From: JBNLAN01 sp050302175
GTDB lineage: Bacteria; Pseudomonadota; Zetaproteobacteria; Mariprofundales; Mariprofundaceae
Direction: 5' to 3'
Assembly (NCBI GenBank): GCA_050302175.1
Contig: JBNLAN010000033.1
Location: 1-38,462, forward strand
DNA length: 38,462 bases
In this document: piece after piece, positions 30,171-37,966 of the stretch
Layout: each line of letters begins with the position of its first letter
Numbering within the stretch: position 1 is the stretch's first letter
Program-made: the position numbers and the translations under genes
Notes under the pieces: generated by a model
Databases searched by the model: none
What the model saw: the letters and a program-made list of their open reading frames with translations, nothing else
What the model was told of the DNA's origin: nothing

Positions 30171-30619
30171 CACCCTTCCATGATCATCGTGTAGGCAGAG
30201 CGAAGCAACTCCAACTCGACCGGATTCATGCCGCGTGTCTGGGTGAGGGAAATAAATGAGGCCCCCGCCGCTTCGGCCTCGGCAAATGGCGGGTCGATGG
30301 TTTTGAAGCGGAACAGATAGACCCGGATAACCCTGCCCGGAACCTCGATCAGCTCCTGATAATCGGACTCGACCTCAATATCCCCTCTCTCAAGCCCAAG
30401 CCAGCGCTCCAGCTCTGAGGCGATTGAGCCCGGATGCGGCAGCACTGAATCACTGTTATCGATCTCGCCTGTCACCACGCGGCTCAGCTTTGGCAATGGA
30501 TGACCAATCATCACAGCGCCATCATCCAGCCTGAAGAAGCGGGTCATCGCGCTGGTGGACTGCTTGTGATAGAGAATAACCGATGCCGCATCCATCAAAT
30601 GGGAAGGTTTAAATGCCAT
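30170..30619 (-). CDS. Hypothetical protein of the nifEN operon
   Basis: This 149-residue soluble protein has MDAASVILYHKQSTSAMTRF, LPKLSRVVTGEIDNSDSVLP, LGLERGDIEVESDYQELIEV and VIRVYLFRFKTIDPPFAEAE. The mixed alpha/beta pattern looks like a small binding domain, but I do not recognise the family. The start ATG 30619 follows GGGAGGAGCAGACAAA. It is 19 bases after the next hypothetical gene and in line with the ferredoxin genes, so a role in electron supply or cofactor assembly is plausible. Confidence 0.7.
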   Translation of the reverse strand: MAFKPSHLMDAASVILYHKQSTSAMTRFFRLDDGAVMIGHPLPKLSRVVTGEIDNSDSVLPHPGSIASELERWLGLERGDIEVESDYQELIEVPGRVIRVYLFRFKTIDPPFAEAEAAGASFISLTQTRGMNPVELELLRSAYTMIMEG

Positions 30620-30638
30620 TTTGTCTGCTCCTCCCGAA

Positions 30639-31004
30639 CTACAGCGCCGGGAGCAGACGTACTTCATGCTTCAGCTGACCGGGACGCCCCCAAACCTCAA
30701 TCGCTTCGACAAAATGCTCACTCCGGGCCGGGTGAGGCTGCAGCACATCCTTTTCAGCAAACAGCGAACCGTTTGCATAACGAATAAAGTGGGCAAACTG
30801 CTGGCCGTCACAATCAAGCCAGCGCCCGGTCATGCGCTCTTCACCATCATAGACATCATTAACGGCAGCCAGCGTGCACCCATCAAATGCGGGCTCCGCT
30901 GAATCGATATCTTTAAAGCCGATATCGAGAAGCACTGCAGAGAAGGTTGCGCAGAGCTCCTCGATTTCGCTTCGAATCGCTTCGCTGACCAAATCGTGGG
31001 GCAC
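30639..31004 (-). CDS. Hypothetical protein of the nifEN operon
   Basis: This 121-residue acidic protein has a helical start (HDLVSEAIRSEIEELCATFS) and a beta-rich middle (FDGCTLAAVNDVYDGEERMT, QFAHFIRYANGSLFAEKDVL). It ends VWGRPGQLKHEVRLLPAL. No family is recognised. The start is GTG 31004, seven bases after the ferredoxin stop. The two Cys (CATF, DGCT) do not form a cluster motif. Confidence 0.65.
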   Translation of the reverse strand: MPHDLVSEAIRSEIEELCATFSAVLLDIGFKDIDSAEPAFDGCTLAAVNDVYDGEERMTGRWLDCDGQQFAHFIRYANGSLFAEKDVLQPHPARSEHFVEAIEVWGRPGQLKHEVRLLPAL

Positions 31005-31010
31005 GGTCGC

Positions 31011-31352
31011 TCAACCCCAGATATCGGGCGAAATCAGCAGCTCTTTCACCGGCTCGCCGCCCTTCAGGTGCTCCTCGATGATGGCAGAGACATCTTCAGG
31101 TTTAAGCTGGGCATACATCACGCCGTCGGGATAGACCATGACCGTCGCCCCCTTCATGCAGGGGCCGAGGCATCCGGTGGTGGTCAGTGCGAAACGGCTG
31201 AACAGCCCCTCCTGCTCGAACTGCCTGGCGAACTCCTCGTAGACCGCAGGTGCACCCTTCGACACACAGGAGCCGCGCGGATGCAGTGCCGGACGATTCT
31301 GCACACAGACGAAGACATGCTTCTCGGGCTTCGGAATCTTGTTGAAGATCAT
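31011..31352 (-). CDS. Thioredoxin-like [2Fe-2S] ferredoxin
   Basis: This 113-residue protein has the ligand pattern of thioredoxin-fold [2Fe-2S] ferredoxins: Cys16 (VFVCVQNRP), Cys29 (RGSCVSKGA), and Cys61 and Cys65 (TTGCLGPCMKGATVMVYP). Related proteins occur in the nif clusters of Azotobacter and others, and are thought to interact with the nitrogenase system. ATG 31352 overlaps the fdxB stop (TGATG), so the two ferredoxins are made together. Confidence 0.9.
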   Translation of the reverse strand: MIFNKIPKPEKHVFVCVQNRPALHPRGSCVSKGAPAVYEEFARQFEQEGLFSRFALTTTGCLGPCMKGATVMVYPDGVMYAQLKPEDVSAIIEEHLKGGEPVKELLISPDIWG

Positions 31353-31654
31353 CAGGCTGCCGCCGGTGCGTGGGTATGGCAGTTCTTCGGGCAGACACGC
31401 GAGCAGGAGCCGCAACCGATGCAGTCCATCGCGTTCTTGATTGCCATGACCATCACGACATCGTCATCAATATCGTCGTAATCGTCATCATAATCGGCGT
31501 CGTCCATCTCGCGTTCGACCAGATCGAATACATCTCGCGGACAGACCTTGTAGCAGCGGCCGCAGCCGATGCAGGTGGACTGGTTCACCTCGGTTACAAA
31601 CTCCGGTGTCCACTCCTCGCCGCCGCGGGTTATACCGGTAATCATCTCACTCAT
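31352..31654 (-). CDS. fdxB: Nif-specific ferredoxin III (FdxB-type, 2[4Fe-4S])
   Basis: This 100-residue ferredoxin has two cluster motifs, CIGCGRCYKVCP (Cys28-38) and CIGCGSCSRVCP (Cys78-88). A very acidic linker lies between them (DDADYDDDYDDIDDD, about residues 51-65). It matches nif-specific ferredoxin III in order and in place next to nifX-associated genes. The acidic linker may steer docking to a basic partner. The start ATG 31654 is behind AGGAGAAAAAA. Two palindromic repeats separate it from the DUF683 gene. Confidence 0.92.
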   Translation of the reverse strand: MSEMITGITRGGEEWTPEFVTEVNQSTCIGCGRCYKVCPRDVFDLVEREMDDADYDDDYDDIDDDVVMVMAIKNAMDCIGCGSCSRVCPKNCHTHAPAAA

Positions 31655-31676
31655 TTTTTTCTCCTGTTTTTTAATT

Positions 31677-31775
31677 CACCGCAAAGGACGCAAAGTTTCG
31701 CAAAGGAAAACCATCTGCTGTCATACAGGAACACTTCTCGGTTTTACTCTGTGTCCTCTGCGTTCTCTGTGGTAA
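31677..31775. repeat. Imperfect palindrome of the dispersed CGCAAAGG family (copy B)
   Basis: Left arm CACCGCAAAGGACGCAAAG and right arm CTCTGCGTTCTCTGTGGT pair imperfectly across about 60 bases. It is related to copies A, C and D. Confidence 0.7.
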
Positions 31776-31811
31776 ATCATTCTTTATTCTCTTCGGTTTC
31801 CATTAGTTTTT

Positions 31812-31909
31812 TACCGCAAAGGACGCGAAGTTTCGCAAAGGGAAAAACCATGAAGAGCAATACGAATATCTGACTCTTCTTTGCGTACCTTTGCGCCCTT
31901 GGCGGTGAG
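31812..31909. repeat. Imperfect palindrome of the dispersed CGCAAAGG family (copy C)
   Basis: Left arm ACCGCAAAGGACGCGAAG and right arm CTTTGCGCCCTTGGCGGT pair imperfectly. It lies directly after copy B and fills the rest of the DUF683-fdxB gap. Confidence 0.7.
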
Positions 31910-31922
31910 CTGTTTTTCTGCT

Positions 31923-32129
31923 TTAGCCTTCAGCCTCAGCCAGTTTTTTGCTCGCCTCTTCCCACGCCTTGCAGGCATCGTAGGTGGACTGCGCCATCGC
32001 CGGGATCTCCTCGTAGCCTGCCGGCAGCCGATCCTCGACCAGATCGTGCAACTGCGAGGCCCACTCGCTGGCGATCCGTTTCTTCTTGCGCATATCCTTC
32101 TGCAGCGCTTTCAGCTCCTCTTCACTCAT
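31923..32129 (-). CDS. DUF683 / CCE_0567-family small metalloprotein
   Basis: This 68-residue protein is a two-helix hairpin: LKALQKDMRKKKRIASEWAS, then LHDLVEDRLPAGYEEIPAMA and a second helix. It matches the small DUF683 (CCE_0567) family found after nifX and the DUF269 gene in nif operons. Family members are helical and may bind metal, but no role is proven. The start ATG 32129 follows AGGAGAACGGAC. Confidence 0.88.
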   Translation of the reverse strand: MSEEELKALQKDMRKKKRIASEWASQLHDLVEDRLPAGYEEIPAMAQSTYDACKAWEEASKKLAEAEG

Positions 32130-32148
32130 GTCCGTTCTCCTGTTTCTC

Positions 32149-32246
32149 TACCGCAAAGGACGTGACCCTTGGAAATCCCCGTCGGGGGACGAAGTTTCGC
32201 AAAGGAAAATAATTAAATTCATACTTCTCTGCGACCTCTGTGGTGA
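32149..32246. repeat. Imperfect palindrome of the dispersed CGCAAAGG family (copy D)
   Basis: Left arm TACCGCAAAGGACG and right arm CTCTGCGACCTCTGTGGT pair imperfectly. A small insertion in the left half contains its own hairpin, TCCCCGTCGGGGGA. It fills the DUF269-DUF683 gap. Confidence 0.7.
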
Positions 32247-32251
32247 ACTTC

Positions 32252-32725
32252 TTACTCTTTAGCGACCTCGGGGTACTTCTCGATCAGGTTCAGTGCAGCA
32301 GTAAGCAGCTTGTCGCCCTCCTCCTGCATCGCCTCGATGGTGCGGAAGCCGAAGCGGTGCACATCGCGCAGTGAGCGATCCAGCACCACCAGCTTGCCGG
32401 CCGTAATCAGTACGCGGCCGAACCCTTCATGGCTCAGGTTGACCACCGGCACGGCCATGATTCCGGTCTGCTTCTCGATCAAAAACGAGATGGCGTTGTA
32501 GAGGCATTTCACCCGCGCCATGACGATCTCGTCCGGATCGCCGATCACCGGAATCTCGCGGCGGCGCTCCTTGGTCAGGATGAAGGGATCGATGATCCTG
32601 GCATCCGACCAACCCTCATAGGTATCGTAGGTATCGAGCGCCCGCATCTGACGCACCATCTCCTGCATAAAGTCCGATTTCAGGATCGGATCTTCCTCGG
32701 CTATCACCATCTCTACTGCACTCAT
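32252..32725 (-). CDS. NifX-associated protein (DUF269)
   Basis: This 157-residue protein has the DUF269 family pattern: DFMQEMVRQMRALDTYDTYE, REIPVIGDPDEIVMARVKCL, FLIEKQTGIMAVPVVNLSHE and GFGRVLITAGKLVVLDRSLR. It is found next to nifX in many diazotrophs and is thought to help FeMo-co handling. The start ATG 32725 follows AAGGAGTTTGAT, 33 bases after nifX. Confidence 0.93.
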   Translation of the reverse strand: MSAVEMVIAEEDPILKSDFMQEMVRQMRALDTYDTYEGWSDARIIDPFILTKERRREIPVIGDPDEIVMARVKCLYNAISFLIEKQTGIMAVPVVNLSHEGFGRVLITAGKLVVLDRSLRDVHRFGFRTIEAMQEEGDKLLTAALNLIEKYPEVAKE

Positions 32726-32758
32726 ATCAAACTCCTTTCAAAACCTGTCGTGTTCGTA

Positions 32759-33241
32759 TCAATCACACTCTTCCCACCCTTCGGACACCATCGCGTCGAA
32801 GCGGCTGCCATCTGCTTGCTGGTGACTGGCCAGCGCCTTGGCCACCCATGCCGACGGGCCATTGACCAGATCCTCCTGCAACGCCTTGATCAGCTCGGAA
32901 ATCTGGCTGCCCGGCTCAACCTTCACCGGCTGAATATTCATCCGCAGCAATTGTTGAACCGCCGATGACCCGACCGCCTGGCTATAGACGATGCCGCACC
33001 CTTTAAGCGCCTCCATCTTCACCGCTAGCTTGTCCTCGTTGCCGTCCTGATCCAGACGTCCGAACTGAGCCACCTCCAGCAGCGTCGCCTGCTCGCTGTT
33101 GATGGCGTAAATGGCGAACGATTTGGCCGAACCGAAATGCTGGTTCACCTGTTTCATGTCGGTTGTCGCGAAGGCGACCTTCAGACTCGCTTCGATATCC
33201 ACCACGGGGTCAACCACCCGCAACTGCCGCTGCAACTGCAT
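32759..33241 (-). CDS. nifX: NifX, FeMo-co/NifB-co carrier
   Basis: This 160-residue protein has the NifX core: LKVAFATTDMKQVNQHFGSA, KSFAIYAINSEQATLLEVAQ, GCGIVYSQAVGSSAVQQLLR. The HFG motif (residue 35 region) is intact, unlike the NifX-like protein at 7529. ATG 33241 is chosen because GGAGGTAGCT precedes it. Earlier in-frame ATGs at 33259 and 33262 lack good spacing. It overlaps the 3' end of nifN by 32 bases. Confidence 0.92.
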   Translation of the reverse strand: MQLQRQLRVVDPVVDIEASLKVAFATTDMKQVNQHFGSAKSFAIYAINSEQATLLEVAQFGRLDQDGNEDKLAVKMEALKGCGIVYSQAVGSSAVQQLLRMNIQPVKVEPGSQISELIKALQEDLVNGPSAWVAKALASHQQADGSRFDAMVSEGWEECD

Positions 33242-34631
33242 AGCTACCTCCGAACTCATCATCCTCTTTTTGTGAATAGACCGAGTGATAGGCCTCGATC
33301 TCACCCTTACCGCATGCCGTCATCAGGTTGGCCATATCGAAGAGCGCCTGCCTTGTACCGGCATAGCCGATCCAGGTGCGCTGATAACCACCGAGCAGGT
33401 CGTATTGGGGAAAGCCTGCACGCAGGAACTGGCAGCCGAGCCGGGCAGCCGACTCTCCGGCATGCGAGTTGCCGATCATCAGATCAACTTTCCGACCTGC
33501 CACCATCTTCTCGGCATCCTCAAGATCGCCGATCTTGACCATTTCGGCCGGCAGCTGTTCAAGCAGTGCCGCCCTTGCCGGAGCCACGGCGGCAACCACA
33601 TCACCGCCCATGCCTCGCAACAGGTCGCTAAAACTGAAAAGCAGGTCGGACTCCGCCGCCACCACTACTTTGGCCTGACCCAGCATAAAATGGGTATCCA
33701 GCATGGCGTCCTGCAGCTGCGAACGTTGCCGCTCCAGCCGCGCTGGCACGTCGGTTCCTGATATCTCCTTAAGCGCCAGCATCAGCCTGTCGACATTGTT
33801 CAGACCCATCAGTGAATCGAACCTGTAATCGGGCACGCCGGTGCGCGCCTTCAGCAGATCGGCAGCCTTGTTAAGCGAATTGCCGATCACCAGTGTCGCC
33901 GCCGACTCGCCCATGCTGACGATATCCTCAACCGGTGTGCCACCAGTAGTGACCGGCGAAAAGTGAGTGCCACCCAGATGGCCATCCAGGGACTCTGAAA
34001 TGTCCGGTAGTACCAGCGGCCTGAGACCGAAACGCTCGATCGTATCTTTCACGAATTCGATATCGCCCGGTGTCAGCATGGAACCGGCCAGGACATTCAC
34101 CTGCCGCGGCCGCATGCCGGGCCTGGTGATCGGTCCTCCGGCTTTCGAGGCAGCGGGAACCAGCGAATCGATCATCGCCTCCACCGCAGCAGCGAAACCG
34201 GACTCGGCACAGCCTGTAAAGTCGGGCGTGTTCACTGGTATCACTGCCACATCGTTATGTTCGGGATGCTTCTCGCGGAACATCTTCACGATACGATGGA
34301 TATCGGTACCCTGCGTCTCCGAAAGCCCTGTGGTGAGCAGGCCCACCATGGCCGGGCTGTTCTTTTCGCAGACGGTTTTCAGGCCTTCGACGACATTATC
34401 GTCCGCACCCATGACGCTGCTTACCTGATCCATCGCTGTGGTCTGCAATGGGATCGGCTCGCGGAAATGACGAACAAAGAAGACCTTGGCAAAGGCACTA
34501 CAACCCTGCGAGCCATGCAGCATCGGCATAGTTTTATTCACGCCAAGAAATGCGAGTACGCCGCCGACCGGCTGACTCGCCTTGAGCGGGCTGACACTCA
34601 GTGCCTTATTGCGTTTCTGCACTTCAGCCAC
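33210..34631 (-). CDS. nifN: FeMo-co scaffold subunit NifN
   Basis: This 473-residue subunit of the NifEN scaffold is a paralogue of NifK: KRNKALSVSPLKASQPVGGV, HGSQGCSAFAKVFFVRHFRE, PLQTTAMDQVSSVMGADDNV. Starting at GTG 34631 puts the cluster-ligand Cys at position 44, the same number as in Azotobacter NifN. The start also has AGGA nine bases before it and overlaps the stop of a small ORF. The frame is open to ATG 34703, but those 24 residues are not NifN-like. Confidence 0.94.
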   Translation of the reverse strand: MAEVQKRNKALSVSPLKASQPVGGVLAFLGVNKTMPMLHGSQGCSAFAKVFFVRHFREPIPLQTTAMDQVSSVMGADDNVVEGLKTVCEKNSPAMVGLLTTGLSETQGTDIHRIVKMFREKHPEHNDVAVIPVNTPDFTGCAESGFAAAVEAMIDSLVPAASKAGGPITRPGMRPRQVNVLAGSMLTPGDIEFVKDTIERFGLRPLVLPDISESLDGHLGGTHFSPVTTGGTPVEDIVSMGESAATLVIGNSLNKAADLLKARTGVPDYRFDSLMGLNNVDRLMLALKEISGTDVPARLERQRSQLQDAMLDTHFMLGQAKVVVAAESDLLFSFSDLLRGMGGDVVAAVAPARAALLEQLPAEMVKIGDLEDAEKMVAGRKVDLMIGNSHAGESAARLGCQFLRAGFPQYDLLGGYQRTWIGYAGTRQALFDMANLMTACGKGEIEAYHSVYSQKEDDEFGGSYAVAAAVAGG

Positions 34632-34770
34632 GGTTTCTAATCCTGCAGGCAACACGATATTCGAAACGGCGATGAACCGGTGCGCAAAATGCCACACTCT
34701 CATGCAGCTTCTTCAACCCGGAGACAAAGAGCCGAAACACATCTTTGGCATTGTTGATATTGCTAGTCAT
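34624..34770 (-). CDS. 48-codon ORF between nifE and nifN
   Basis: ATG 34770 lies inside the end of nifE and is preceded by AAGGAGGCGTTTT, the best ribosome site of the operon. It encodes 48 residues beginning MTSNINNAKDVFRLFVSGLK and ending in an Arg-rich tail (CAPVHRRFEYRV). It stops 8 bases into nifN. No family is recognised. It could be a coupling ORF that sets nifN translation, a real small protein, or a chance frame with the ribosome site read from nifE codons. Confidence 0.45.
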   Translation of the reverse strand: MTSNINNAKDVFRLFVSGLKKLHESVAFCAPVHRRFEYRVACRIRNRG

Positions 34771-36184
34771 AAAACGCCTCCTTACTTACCGGCCTGCCGA
34801 TATCGTTTGCCGATGACCACGGCGCAGGGCTGCGCACATCGGCCCAGACCGGGCTCTCCAGAGTCAGTGCGAACTGTCGCGCCAGCTCCAGCATGCCGGT
34901 GTAACCCGCATAGCCGAACTCGCGCTCCTGATTGATATCGAGAAACGGCAGCCGCGCTTTCAGTGCCGTGTACATGTTGCGGCCGCCGGCGATGAGGATG
35001 TCCGCCTGATAGTCGGTCACGATCTTCAGCAGCGCGCGCGGATTACCATCCTCGATCATCACCGCCTCTTCACCCATCAGCTCGCGGATACGTGCCTTAT
35101 CCTCTTCGGTCGATTTCTTGGTGCCGGTGGCAACCACGGTCATACCTAAATCCTGCAATGCCGAGATCACCGACCACGACTTCACGCCGCCGGTATAGAG
35201 CAGTGCCCGCTTGCCATTCAGACGTTCGCGCCACGGCTCAAGTGCCTCGTTCAGCTTCGCCTCTTCGCGTTCGATCAAGGCTTCAGTGCGCTCTGTCAGA
35301 GAAGGATCACCGATCAAACGGGCGAAGTCCCTGAGCGCCTGCGAGGTATCCTCCATGCCGTAGAAGCTCCCCTCGAACCACGGCGTGCCGTACTTCGACT
35401 CAAGCTTGCGCGCGACATTCACCATCGCCTTGGAGCAGACCATCATGTTGACCTCTGCGCGATGCATCGACTGCACCTCATGGAAACGGGCATCGCCCGC
35501 CAGCGTGCAGAGCACACGGATACCGAGCTCATCAAGCAGCGGCAGCACATGCCACAATTCGCCTGCAATGTTGTATTCGCCGATCAGATTCACATCGTGC
35601 ACCTTGATACCGGGGCGCTCGGAGCCTTTCGGCAGCGGTTTCGGCTCGGCGGTGCCGATCACATATTTGACCATCGATTCACCGGCAATGCGGTTACCCA
35701 GATTCTTGGTGCCGTAGAAGCCCGCCGCATCGACAGGCACGACAGGTACACCCCAGCGCTCGGCGGCGGCCTTACAAACGGCATCGACATCATCGCCGAT
35801 AAGGGCAGGAACGCAGGTGTTGTAAACGAAAACAGCGGCAGGCGAATGCTCTTCGACCGCCTGCTTGATGGAGTGGAACAGCCGCTTCTCAGAGCGGCCC
35901 ATGATCACATCCTGCTCGGTGAGATCGGTGGTGAAGCCGAGCCGATAGAGCTCAGGCCCGGATGAGCGGGTGCCGCGATTGTCCCAAGAGGAACCGGCAC
36001 AAGCGATCGGGCCATGTACGATGTGGGCCACATCAGCAATCGGCAGCAGAGCGATCTGAGCACCATCGAAGGCACAACCGCCCGCGCTCGCTCCCGGTTT
36101 CGGTTTAGCGCAGCCTGACTTGGCCTTCTTGTTATGCTCGCATGCCGGTTCGTCCAGCAGCTCTGCAATGTCGCTCTGCTTCAT
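34763..36184 (-). CDS. nifE: FeMo-co scaffold subunit NifE
   Basis: This 473-residue subunit of the NifEN scaffold is a paralogue of NifD. Cluster-ligand positions Cys37, Cys62, Cys124 and Cys250 match the Azotobacter numbering exactly (GGCAFDGAQ, PIACAGSSWDNRG, YNTCVPALIG, MMVCSKAM). The N terminus has two extra Cys and Lys-rich residues (CEHNKKAKSGCAKPK). ATG 36184 follows AGAGGAGTCTCT. It is the first gene of the cofactor operon, 13 bases after the predicted transcription start. Confidence 0.96.
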   Translation of the reverse strand: MKQSDIAELLDEPACEHNKKAKSGCAKPKPGASAGGCAFDGAQIALLPIADVAHIVHGPIACAGSSWDNRGTRSSGPELYRLGFTTDLTEQDVIMGRSEKRLFHSIKQAVEEHSPAAVFVYNTCVPALIGDDVDAVCKAAAERWGVPVVPVDAAGFYGTKNLGNRIAGESMVKYVIGTAEPKPLPKGSERPGIKVHDVNLIGEYNIAGELWHVLPLLDELGIRVLCTLAGDARFHEVQSMHRAEVNMMVCSKAMVNVARKLESKYGTPWFEGSFYGMEDTSQALRDFARLIGDPSLTERTEALIEREEAKLNEALEPWRERLNGKRALLYTGGVKSWSVISALQDLGMTVVATGTKKSTEEDKARIRELMGEEAVMIEDGNPRALLKIVTDYQADILIAGGRNMYTALKARLPFLDINQEREFGYAGYTGMLELARQFALTLESPVWADVRSPAPWSSANDIGRPVSKEAFYD

Positions 36185-36207
36185 AGAGACTCCTCTATAG
36201 AGTCCAG

Positions 36208-36223
36208 AGCAACGGAGATGCCA
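36208..36223 (-). promoter_or_regulatory. Sigma-54 (-24/-12) promoter of the nifE operon
   Basis: On the minus strand it reads TGGCATCTCCGTTGCT, with exact GG-N10-GC spacing. The transcript would begin near 36197. Confidence 0.8.
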
Positions 36224-36266
36224 GATGTTTACCCTTTTAAATTCGGCAAGTTAGAGAAATATCCCT

Positions 36267-36288
36267 TGTCGCAAACCGAATCGCGACA
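36267..36288. promoter_or_regulatory. Palindrome TGTCGC-N10-GCGACA beside the nifE NifA site
   Basis: This perfect 6-base inverted repeat lies between the NifA site and the -24 element. It is in the same arrangement as at nifV (12147-12167), with similar flanks (TTGTCGCA ... GCGACACA). Confidence 0.5.
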
Positions 36289-36295
36289 CACCCAT

Positions 36296-36311
36296 TGTAG
36301 CCTTTGCAACA
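36296..36311. promoter_or_regulatory. NifA upstream activator site for nifE
   Basis: TGTAGCCTTTGCAACA is TGT-N10-ACA, about 75 bases upstream of the nifE -24 element, the same distance as at nifV. The next plus-strand gene begins 54 bases away. Confidence 0.75.
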
Positions 36312-36364
36312 ATTGCCATTTCCGATATCCATTCTATATTCATATAACTGTAGAGGGGATAAAA

Positions 36365-37966
36365 ATGCCAGAAAACCCATTCGAAGACTTTATTAAATTT
36401 ATCTCTGATTCTCATGGCGAGGAGAATTGGGTTACCGTCTACAAACATGAACCGATAGATAATAGTGATCATGACGGCGGTATGTATTGCGCCCTTGTAA
36501 GCCAAGAAAACACTTCTAAAGCAATGGAACATGATGGCTGGGATGTTTCACTTGGTGGTGGTGCTCCTGGATTTTGCACATCCTATGAAGATGGTAAAAA
36601 GACCACCACTTACTATACGAATTCAGACGACGGTTTCTTAAGGCTTGTTTTATACCGCGATTTCTATGGTAGAAAGGATGACTACATTGAAATTTTAGAG
36701 GAATTCCGATTATTCCATAACCTCTACCATATAAAAAAGACAGATACATACGTCAGCTTTGACGATACAGGCGATGAAGAAGACGTGGTAAAAATTTCTG
36801 AAAACGAAATCAAAATACGAAGAAGGTTTCTACGCTCTTTCATGGCAGCCAAACAAATGAACCTGTTACTTTTTTTTGAGCTAACGAGACACTTTAACCA
36901 CCATGTCACTTACTCAGATGAAAGAAAAAGTGGAACTTTGAAATTTACTATCTACTCCGGCGACTCGTATTCAGATGGTTACATTTCATTTTCGCGAATT
37001 TTAGGAAAAAAACTTATCCGCTGCGAATCAGTCGAAACATGTGGTGTTTGGCCATTTGAACGAAAAAAAGAATATCAGGATTTTATTATCGGTGGAGATA
37101 GCGACAATCTACAAGAGCACACTAGTAACCCTGACAAGTTAGCTAATTACTTCGGTGCTAATCCCGATGCCCCGCATTACTTAACGCCAGTATTTTTCCG
37201 CAATGAAGTCATGCAGAAATATTATGAGTCCTCTGAGTATGAGATTAGGGATGGTTATTTGCATAGAAAAGGTGCTTGGGGTCTTCGATTTGACAACAAT
37301 TCCCCAAGCCATATATCAGTTTTTTTAGGTGATTTGGGAAGGGATTTGCCTAGCAAAGAACAAATTTATTGGAAAAGCTTTAACTTGGTTCCGGATGGAA
37401 GGCAAATTAGCAGAACCAATTTTGAACGAAGTATCCTTGGTAATTTCTATGATCCAGAAAATCCAGAGCACAAATTCAAATACAAGTTTGAGGAGCTTCA
37501 AAAATATTGGAAAGAAAAATATGGCTGGCAATTATTTTTGCCTTTGTCTGAAAAAGATGAACATTTCTATAGTTCTCTTAGGTCCATGCTTACGCATGAG
37601 CAATCAGAGTTCGATTCTCAAATCTTAGCTTTAACTAAAGTCACTATTGACTCAATAAATGTTAAACCCTTGCGCTCCTTTCTCGGAGAATCAGACCCAA
37701 GCAAAAAATCCATATTATTGATGGAAGAATTGCTTACCCATTTAAATTCTAAACATCTCACGGCTCTTACTTCTCTGCTTCGAGGCATTCAATCAGTAAG
37801 ATCAACAGGGGTAGCTCACAGAAAGGGAACAGAATATGAAAAAGCTGTCGCAAAGCTGAAGATTGATGCTGACGATTATCGTTCCGAATTTGATCAGTTA
37901 TTACTTGGGATGGTTTTCCTTTTTGATGACATTATAAAACTTGATTCGAACAAACATGACATTTGA
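36365..37966 (+). CDS. AT-rich hypothetical protein with C-terminal HEPN-like motif
   Basis: This 533-residue soluble protein is of unknown family. The N-terminal 330 residues are beta-rich (GGMYCALVSQENTSKAMEHD, DGWDVSLGGGAPGFC, KSGTLKFTIYSGDSY). The last 110 residues are helical and contain RSTGVAH (Arg479 to His485), an R-x5-H spacing as in HEPN RNases, within LLRGIQSVRSTGVAHRKGTE. Large beta-rich plus HEPN layouts occur in abortive-infection proteins, so defence is possible. Strong AT bias against the nif genes suggests recent arrival. ATG 36365 follows AGAGGGGATAAAA; the frame is open upstream but crosses the nifE promoter. Confidence 0.65.
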   Translation: MPENPFEDFIKFISDSHGEENWVTVYKHEPIDNSDHDGGMYCALVSQENTSKAMEHDGWDVSLGGGAPGFCTSYEDGKKTTTYYTNSDDGFLRLVLYRDFYGRKDDYIEILEEFRLFHNLYHIKKTDTYVSFDDTGDEEDVVKISENEIKIRRRFLRSFMAAKQMNLLLFFELTRHFNHHVTYSDERKSGTLKFTIYSGDSYSDGYISFSRILGKKLIRCESVETCGVWPFERKKEYQDFIIGGDSDNLQEHTSNPDKLANYFGANPDAPHYLTPVFFRNEVMQKYYESSEYEIRDGYLHRKGAWGLRFDNNSPSHISVFLGDLGRDLPSKEQIYWKSFNLVPDGRQISRTNFERSILGNFYDPENPEHKFKYKFEELQKYWKEKYGWQLFLPLSEKDEHFYSSLRSMLTHEQSEFDSQILALTKVTIDSINVKPLRSFLGESDPSKKSILLMEELLTHLNSKHLTALTSLLRGIQSVRSTGVAHRKGTEYEKAVAKLKIDADDYRSEFDQLLLGMVFLFDDIIKLDSNKHDI

